DNA of 12,084 bases from CAYNNP01 sp964398215 (lineage in GTDB: Bacteria > Planctomycetota > Planctomycetia > Pirellulales > Pirellulaceae): the NCBI GenBank assembly GCA_964398215.1, contig CAYNNP010000206.1, positions 1 to 12,084 on the forward strand, read 5' to 3'. The notes beneath the pieces were generated by a model. That model was not told where the DNA came from, did not search any database, and saw only the letters and a list, made by a program, of their open reading frames with translations. Every line of letters begins with the position of its first letter. Position 1 is the stretch's first letter. Position numbers and translations under genes: made by a program. Positions 8,286-12,084 of the stretch are shown here, in pieces.

Positions 8286-8475
8286 CTACTATGGGCGGAC
8301 TGAATTGAAAAACGCATTAACAACTTAGCTTTAAAGAGCGATTTGCCCTGCTTTACCGTGCCAATTCTAGGTAAACCGCCTGAATTCCGCGTAAAATAAA
8401 AACTCTCCTTTTCTTTTTGAGATCCAGCACGCTTCTGGGGTCTAACTCTGTGACGCACACAATAACGAGCCTGTA

Positions 8476-9105
8476 ATGGACGCCGCTTTTCCTAACCCGA
8501 TCGATGGCCAACGGCTCGTCCGCCATCCTTCTCAGCGGTCCGCCGTGATGCCGACGCGCCTATCAGAATCGGAGTTTGAAAAAGAAGTGGATGCTTGCTT
8601 ACCACAATTGACGGCCATCGCGCGACGACTTTGCAGCGACGATGAAACCGCTAGCGATGCTGTTCAGCAAGCCTTGCTCCGCGCATCCAAAGCTTGGCGC
8701 CGGTTTCGTGGTGGCAGCCAAGTTTCCACATGGCTCACGCGTATCGTGATCCGCGAAGCACGACGCGTGATGGCAGACCAACGGCGAACTCGGCTCAAGA
8801 CTAACTCGCTATCCGAACCAAACATGCTTGGCGCCGCTACCGAGGTCGCAGCGGCGGATCACGAAGGCCCGTCTCGCCAAGCTCAGCAAGATGAATTGAA
8901 ACGGTTGATTCGTGATGCTGCCGCGCAATTGCCCGACCGCCAACGTGAAGTCTTTGCACTCGTCGTGTGGCAGGACATGACCGTTGCAAACGTTGCCAAG
9001 CTACTAGAAATCAACGAGCAGGCGGTTTACTCCAACTTGCACGTCGCCCGTGAACAACTCAAACGTAAACTCGACAGCCACATGGGCAAAGGAGTTCGTG
9101 AGTGA
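8476..9105 (+). CDS. ECF-family RNA polymerase sigma factor
   Basis: This 209-residue protein has the two-domain layout of extracytoplasmic function sigma factors. Region 2 covers about 41-104, including TAIARRLC, SDAVQQALLRASKAW and STWLTRIVIREARR, the last being the usual core and -10 recognition helix area. Region 4 covers about 142-199: LPDRQREVFALVVWQDMTV, then VAKLLEINEQAVYSNLHVAR as helix-turn-helix for -35 recognition. The linker 105-141 is of ordinary length and no extra C-terminal domain is present. Homology begins only near residue 33, so a start at the in-frame ATG 8548 (residue 25) is possible; 8476 is kept because a weak GAG lies 6 bp before it. The stop overlaps the start of the next gene (TGATG), as in many sigma/anti-sigma pairs. 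Target promoters cannot be read from this window. Confidence 0.92.
   Translation: MDAAFPNPIDGQRLVRHPSQRSAVMPTRLSESEFEKEVDACLPQLTAIARRLCSDDETASDAVQQALLRASKAWRRFRGGSQVSTWLTRIVIREARRVMADQRRTRLKTNSLSEPNMLGAATEVAAADHEGPSRQAQQDELKRLIRDAAAQLPDRQREVFALVVWQDMTVANVAKLLEINEQAVYSNLHVAREQLKRKLDSHMGKGVRE
9088..9094 (+). promoter_or_regulatory. Shine-Dalgarno for the membrane regulator gene
   Basis: AAAGGAG lies inside the end of the sigma factor gene. It is 10 nt before ATG 9105 and 7 nt before the alternative GTG 9102, so it supports either start. It is one of only two strong Shine-Dalgarno sequences seen in this window, and it supports coupled translation with the sigma factor. Confidence 0.65.
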
Positions 9106-10313
9106 TGAATGACGATTTCTTTGACCAATTTGATCCTTGCACGGATTCAAATGACAAACAACTGCTGGCCCAAAGCAGACAGAACTGGAAAGATCTTGCG
9201 GCCGCTCGCAAGCGGAGATTGCAGTGGCGTCGCCGCGGCGTTGCAAGCGCATCGGTTGTCTTGGCGATAACATGTGTCTTGTATGCACGCAGCCGGTCAG
9301 CAACCAAGGGGCCAATTCAGATCGCCAACGAAATGGTGCCAGGCCCAACCATTCCATCGACATCGACTACCACAAAGACAATTCAAGATGCGCCGCCAAA
9401 GCCAGTTACCGAGAGCAGCCATGACACAAAACCTGATGTATTGACGCTCGCTGATTTTCAACAGGAACTCAAGCGTGCTGGAATCGATGGCAGTCCACAA
9501 TGGAAACAGGTTGTTGCCGATTTGGTTGCCAGTCCCAGGAAAGTGCAGCGACGAGCGGTGGATTTGGTCAAGACGATTCCAACGGCTGACGCCAAGTACC
9601 GCGCTATGTGTCTGATTGGTGACGCGGCCGGCGTAGATGAACACGGATTGCTGCTGAAATGGCTAGAAGCTCCGAAGACACGCGGCGCAGCGTGGAAACG
9701 CAGCCTAGCCATTTCGACTTCAGCGGACTGGCAAACACTTGGAAACATCGCCCGCAGCAGCCAAGAGAAACACATGCTTTGTGAAAAGCTATGGATCTCG
9801 TTTGATTCAATTGCCACTGATGCTTTGGTGAACCTTGCCAAACTGCCGCAGTGGCGACTTGCGGTACGCAGATCATCGCGTCCGGTCTCGGCGGAAGGAA
9901 CATTGCCGCTGATCTTGCGATTGCGACAGCATGATGTAACGACTCGAACAGCAACAGCGTTTGTTCTTTCGTCCATTCCTGGTCAGCAACTGGATCGCAC
10001 TCTAGCGGACATGGTGGTACGTGGCCGCTATCGGCAACCGTGTTACTTAACACTCATGTCTCGCGACTCACAGGCTGCAAAGAAATTCTTGGCTCATGCT
10101 GCTCAGCGGCGTAATTTAGCTCCGGCTCTTGCCTCAGCAATGTCGCACTTCAACGTGATGGCGACACAACTCAATCACTGGAAAGAACTCTCTGAAGGAC
10201 ACCCTCATGAAGATTCACCTAAACGCTCCGATGTGCTTTCAATCATTCCTGCGGAAAGGTTGGCTCGCATTGACGACTCTGGTACTTTTAACGGCTACCA
10301 GCACAACGGCTGA
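9105..10313 (+). CDS. Single-pass membrane protein, putative anti-sigma factor
   Basis: This 402-residue protein has no family I recognise by sequence. Residues 1-44 are hydrophilic and end in a basic patch (RKRRLQWRRR, about 36-45). One hydrophobic helix follows (GVASASVVLAITCVLYA, 45-61). The charge pattern predicts a cytoplasmic N-terminus and an exported C-terminal region. A Pro/Thr/Lys-rich linker reaches about residue 107, and the remainder appears mostly helical with Ala/Leu-rich pairs, somewhat like a HEAT-type solenoid. Its gene overlaps the sigma factor stop by one base (TGATG), and this position together with the topology suggests an anti-sigma factor. The cytoplasmic part lacks the HxxxCxxC zinc motif of common anti-sigma domains and is short. 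The last 35 codons overlap the next gene in another frame. Start GTG 9102 is an alternative. Coding is secure; function is inferred from context. Confidence 0.8.
   Translation: MNDDFFDQFDPCTDSNDKQLLAQSRQNWKDLAAARKRRLQWRRRGVASASVVLAITCVLYARSRSATKGPIQIANEMVPGPTIPSTSTTTKTIQDAPPKPVTESSHDTKPDVLTLADFQQELKRAGIDGSPQWKQVVADLVASPRKVQRRAVDLVKTIPTADAKYRAMCLIGDAAGVDEHGLLLKWLEAPKTRGAAWKRSLAISTSADWQTLGNIARSSQEKHMLCEKLWISFDSIATDALVNLAKLPQWRLAVRRSSRPVSAEGTLPLILRLRQHDVTTRTATAFVLSSIPGQQLDRTLADMVVRGRYRQPCYLTLMSRDSQAAKKFLAHAAQRRNLAPALASAMSHFNVMATQLNHWKELSEGHPHEDSPKRSDVLSIIPAERLARIDDSGTFNGYQHNG
10195..10199 (+). promoter_or_regulatory. Shine-Dalgarno that decides the start of the secretin-like gene
   Basis: AAGGA lies 7 nt before ATG 10207 and within the coding region of the preceding gene. 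It supports 10207 rather than the in-frame ATG at 10231 as the start, and therefore supports the 107-nt overlap between the two genes. Confidence 0.6.
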
Positions 10314-11328
10314 TGCCCAAGATTTAACAACGCAAATCTATCCACTCGATGCCTATCTATCGAGTCCTCTGTCAGACCAAAGCACTGACCATCAGCCCTT
10401 GTTCCGCGGTGGCGGACAAGGCGGCGGCGGAGGAGGCGGGTTCGGTGGCGGAGGCGGAGCTGGGCTCGGAAATGGAATGGAAATGGGTGGCGGCGGAGCG
10501 TTTCGCATCCCTGACAACATCCTTCCACAGTTCGGTCTTGGGGGTGGTGGACCCGTGAATACTCGTTCAACATCCGTGATTTACGCTCACGATATCTTAG
10601 ACCTTATTGAAGTTCACCTACCAAAGAGCATTTCTGAAACCACAACTCTTTCGGTTCTTGGTTCAGCCATGTGGGCAACAACAACACAACCAGGCCATCA
10701 AGCGATTGAGCAGATTTTGCGGACGCTGTCTGAAGCACAAAATAAATCGCGCTCCATTCAGGTTGACATTCGAATGGTCACGTTGACACCGGAAGCGTCG
10801 GTTGCGTTTACCAAAGCAATCGGCGACAAAGCAAAACAGGCTGCCATTGGCATCGCGGAATTGCCTGGTACAGCGAAAGTCAGTGTGCGATGCGACAACT
10901 ACGAAATCGCCTCCATTTCCTCAGGAATCAAACGTAGCTACGTGGTTAACGCGACGCCAGTTGTTGGCGGTGACAGCCCGTCGCGCAGCATTGGTTATCA
11001 ACCACAAACCGAGGAGATTTTGTTGGGTCTGACTGGTCGCGTCCGGCCACGTGCTGATGAAAAAGGCGTACAAGGGCGGATCGATGTTTCCATTCAACTA
11101 ACGTCTGGGCCTGAGCCTGAAGAGATCGCCGCCGCCAACTACACCGACGGTGGAATCATTGATCGCGTCGAACTCGAAGTTTCAACGTTATCAACAACCA
11201 TCACCGCCCCGGCCAACCAATGGACACTAGCGGGAGTCACCGCACTAACGGATCCAGCATCACCGCTCACCGGAGGCGCTGCACTGTCCCACATGGTCAC
11301 CGTCATTCGCTGGATGGAAGTAAAGTAA
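10207..11328 (+). CDS. Exported glycine-rich protein with secretin-like domains
   Basis: This is a 373-residue protein. Residues 1-38 form a signal peptide with a long N-region (hydrophobic core WLALTTLVLLTATS, cut near ADAQ|DL). IYPLDAYL at 44-51 resembles the short strand that begins many planctomycete secretin-like proteins. A glycine-rich stretch at 67-116 includes runs of up to seven Gly. The segment VIYAHDILDLIEVHLP (125-139), then LSVLGSAMWATTTQPGHQAIEQILRTL (148-174), follows the pattern of secretin N-domains (a short beta strand, then an amphipathic helix ending in lL..L). RSIQVDIRMVTLT (182-194) and TLSTTITAPANQWTLAGVTA (327-346) resemble strands of the secretin core, but the protein is too short for a full pore. 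It may be a periplasmic scaffold or a reduced secretin. It is probably the third gene of the sigma-factor operon. Family placement is inference; a relationship to type II/III secretion or pilus secretins needs a profile search. Confidence 0.82.
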   Translation: MKIHLNAPMCFQSFLRKGWLALTTLVLLTATSTTADAQDLTTQIYPLDAYLSSPLSDQSTDHQPLFRGGGQGGGGGGGFGGGGGAGLGNGMEMGGGGAFRIPDNILPQFGLGGGGPVNTRSTSVIYAHDILDLIEVHLPKSISETTTLSVLGSAMWATTTQPGHQAIEQILRTLSEAQNKSRSIQVDIRMVTLTPEASVAFTKAIGDKAKQAAIGIAELPGTAKVSVRCDNYEIASISSGIKRSYVVNATPVVGGDSPSRSIGYQPQTEEILLGLTGRVRPRADEKGVQGRIDVSIQLTSGPEPEEIAAANYTDGGIIDRVELEVSTLSTTITAPANQWTLAGVTALTDPASPLTGGAALSHMVTVIRWMEVK

Positions 11329-11356
11329 CAAGTCGCCAACGGTTTTGGCAATTTAG

Positions 11357-11450
11357 CGTGGCATAGGCTTCCAGCCTGTGAGCTTGCCCAATAAGGCGGT
11401 CTATGGGATTGAAACTGAAGTAACTTCACAGGCTGGAAGCCTATGCCACG
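11357..11450. repeat. 25-bp inverted repeat pair (composite REP-like element)
   Basis: The sequence at 11357-11381 is repeated as an exact reverse complement at 11426-11450, with a 44-nt spacer. Each arm contains its own small hairpin, AGGCT-TCC-AGCCT. Two copies of a palindromic unit in opposite orientation resemble a BIME. It begins 29 bp after the stop of the secretin-like gene. No transposase or target-site duplication is visible. It could also stop transcription or stabilise the operon mRNA. Confidence 0.8.
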
Positions 11451-11466
11451 GTCGCGCTCGAATAAA

Positions 11467-11492
11467 TCGACAAGCCGCCAACGGCTTGTCGA
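11467..11492. repeat. Perfect 11-bp hairpin
   Basis: TCGACAAGCCG (11467-11477) pairs with CGGCTTGTCGA (11482-11492) over a CCAA loop. It lies between the composite repeat and a longer imperfect hairpin. A strong stem of this kind might end transcription, but no T-run follows. A degenerate copy of its core sits at 11329-11346, just after the preceding gene, and matches at 15 of 18 positions. Confidence 0.7.
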
Positions 11493-11498
11493 CTTAGT

Positions 11499-11574
11499 CG
11501 TTTAACCGTTAGCCGAAAGCGCACGCCATCATTTAAGCCGGCAGACGCGTGCGCCTGCGGCTACTGGTTAAACG
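11499..11574. repeat. Long imperfect inverted repeat
   Basis: CGTTTAACCGTTAGCCG (11499-11515) pairs with CGGCTACTGGTTAAACG (11558-11574) at 15 of 17 positions. Further inside, GCGCACGC (11519-11526) pairs exactly with GCGTGCGC (11547-11554). The unit can therefore fold as one long interrupted stem. It has the look of a small non-autonomous mobile or palindromic repeat, but no flanking duplication was found. Confidence 0.65.
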
Positions 11575-11640
11575 AAACATGCTCGTGGTTACTAAATCAA
11601 CAAGCCCTCAAGCAAAGCTGGCGTACGGTTAGTTTGTGGT

Positions 11641-12084
11641 GCCAACTTCATGAAGAAGGCGATACTAACCCGCGAGCGCACAAAGGACGGCATGATCAAA
11701 AGACTTTTAGGAATCGAAAAACTCAAAACGTGTCACAGCGCTCCCTTCGTGCGCGCCGCTCTCAAAAGTCCAGCCAAAAGGACTTCGCGGGCAACCCAGA
11801 AGCACCAACACCGAATCGATTCAGCCACACAGTTCGTCCTCTATATCGATCACAAACGTCCAAGACAGGCAGTGCACCACAGCAATCGTTCGGCCGCGCC
11901 GAGCGGGCGGAAAGCAAAGCCCTAAAAGCGACGTATCACACGTGCGGGCTTCTTGAACAAGTACTTTAAGCATCGGCAACCGCGTTCTGCAGCCGAGCAA
12001 ACCAAGCCACCCAATTCAACAAGAAGGAGACCGCGTTCGTAGTGCACGCGATGTCAAAGTCTTAATGGTTATCTGGCGGTCTTC
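11641..12084. other. Stretch without a convincing gene
   Basis: I see no gene I can defend in these 444 bases. Two overlapping plus-strand frames stay open for 91 codons (11650-11925) and 111 codons (TTG 11634-11969). Both translate to basic, Ser/Arg/Lys-rich sequence without a recognisable motif, signal or Shine-Dalgarno. The reverse strand gives only short frames. An AGAAGGAG stands at about 12019-12026, but the nearest starts give very short frames or run off the edge (ATG 12065). The region could be a decayed gene, a leader for a gene beyond the right edge, or spacer. Confidence 0.5.

Noticed and set aside
8430..8462. GGGGTCTAACTCTGTGACGC, resembling repeats near REP-associated transposases
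   Set aside because: Only a partial likeness from memory, single copy here and without a palindromic partner.
9458..9976. 172-codon open frame on the minus strand
   Set aside because: It is antisense to the membrane regulator gene, which has a Shine-Dalgarno, operon coupling and a membrane helix; the antisense product is motif-free.
10405..10554. Glycine-rich run as a sequencing or frame error
   Set aside because: The frame stays open with a good signal peptide before it and coherent domain-like sequence after it, and the Gly codons vary.
11329..11640. CRISPR array
   Set aside because: The repeats are palindromic, differ from one another and are irregularly spaced; no cas gene is present.

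Overview
The window looks like a chromosomal piece of a planctomycete of the Rhodopirellula/Pirellula type. The evidence is a PSD1-type cytochrome c protein (DUF1549/DUF1553) directly followed by a DUF1501 protein, an arrangement characteristic of that phylum. A PQQ-like beta-propeller, a P460-like protein, a DUF4159 protein and an ECF sigma factor accompany them. GC content looks moderate, and most products carry export signals. No IS element, phage gene, CRISPR array, tRNA or rRNA was recognised.

Layout. Positions 1-381 (minus strand) hold the 5' part of a secreted P460-like gene that runs off the left edge. A 271-bp divergent intergenic region with a small palindrome follows. Positions 653-6331 form a tight plus-strand trio: a secreted beta-propeller protein, a 920-residue exported diheme PSD1 protein with an apparent discoidin-like insert, and a Tat-exported DUF1501 protein. 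Two single genes come next: a lipoprotein with a probable beta-barrel and an acidic calcium-type loop (6473-7156), and a secreted DUF4159 protein (7354-8202).

Positions 8476-11328 form a second compact operon: an ECF sigma factor, a single-pass membrane protein overlapping it at TGATG (probable anti-sigma factor or regulator, without the usual zinc motif), and an exported glycine-rich protein with secretin-like N-domain features. The third gene overlaps the second by 107 nt and has its own good Shine-Dalgarno. Palindromic, REP-like repeats lie on both sides of this operon (8240-8285 and 11329-11606). The last ~450 bp contain no gene I can defend.

How the parts may work together. The propeller/PSD1/DUF1501 trio is probably an envelope system of a kind widespread but functionally unresolved in planctomycetes. 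The sigma/membrane/secretin-like operon is the most interesting unit: it could be a signalling module in which an envelope assembly controls an ECF sigma factor. That is inference from gene order, coupling and topology only.
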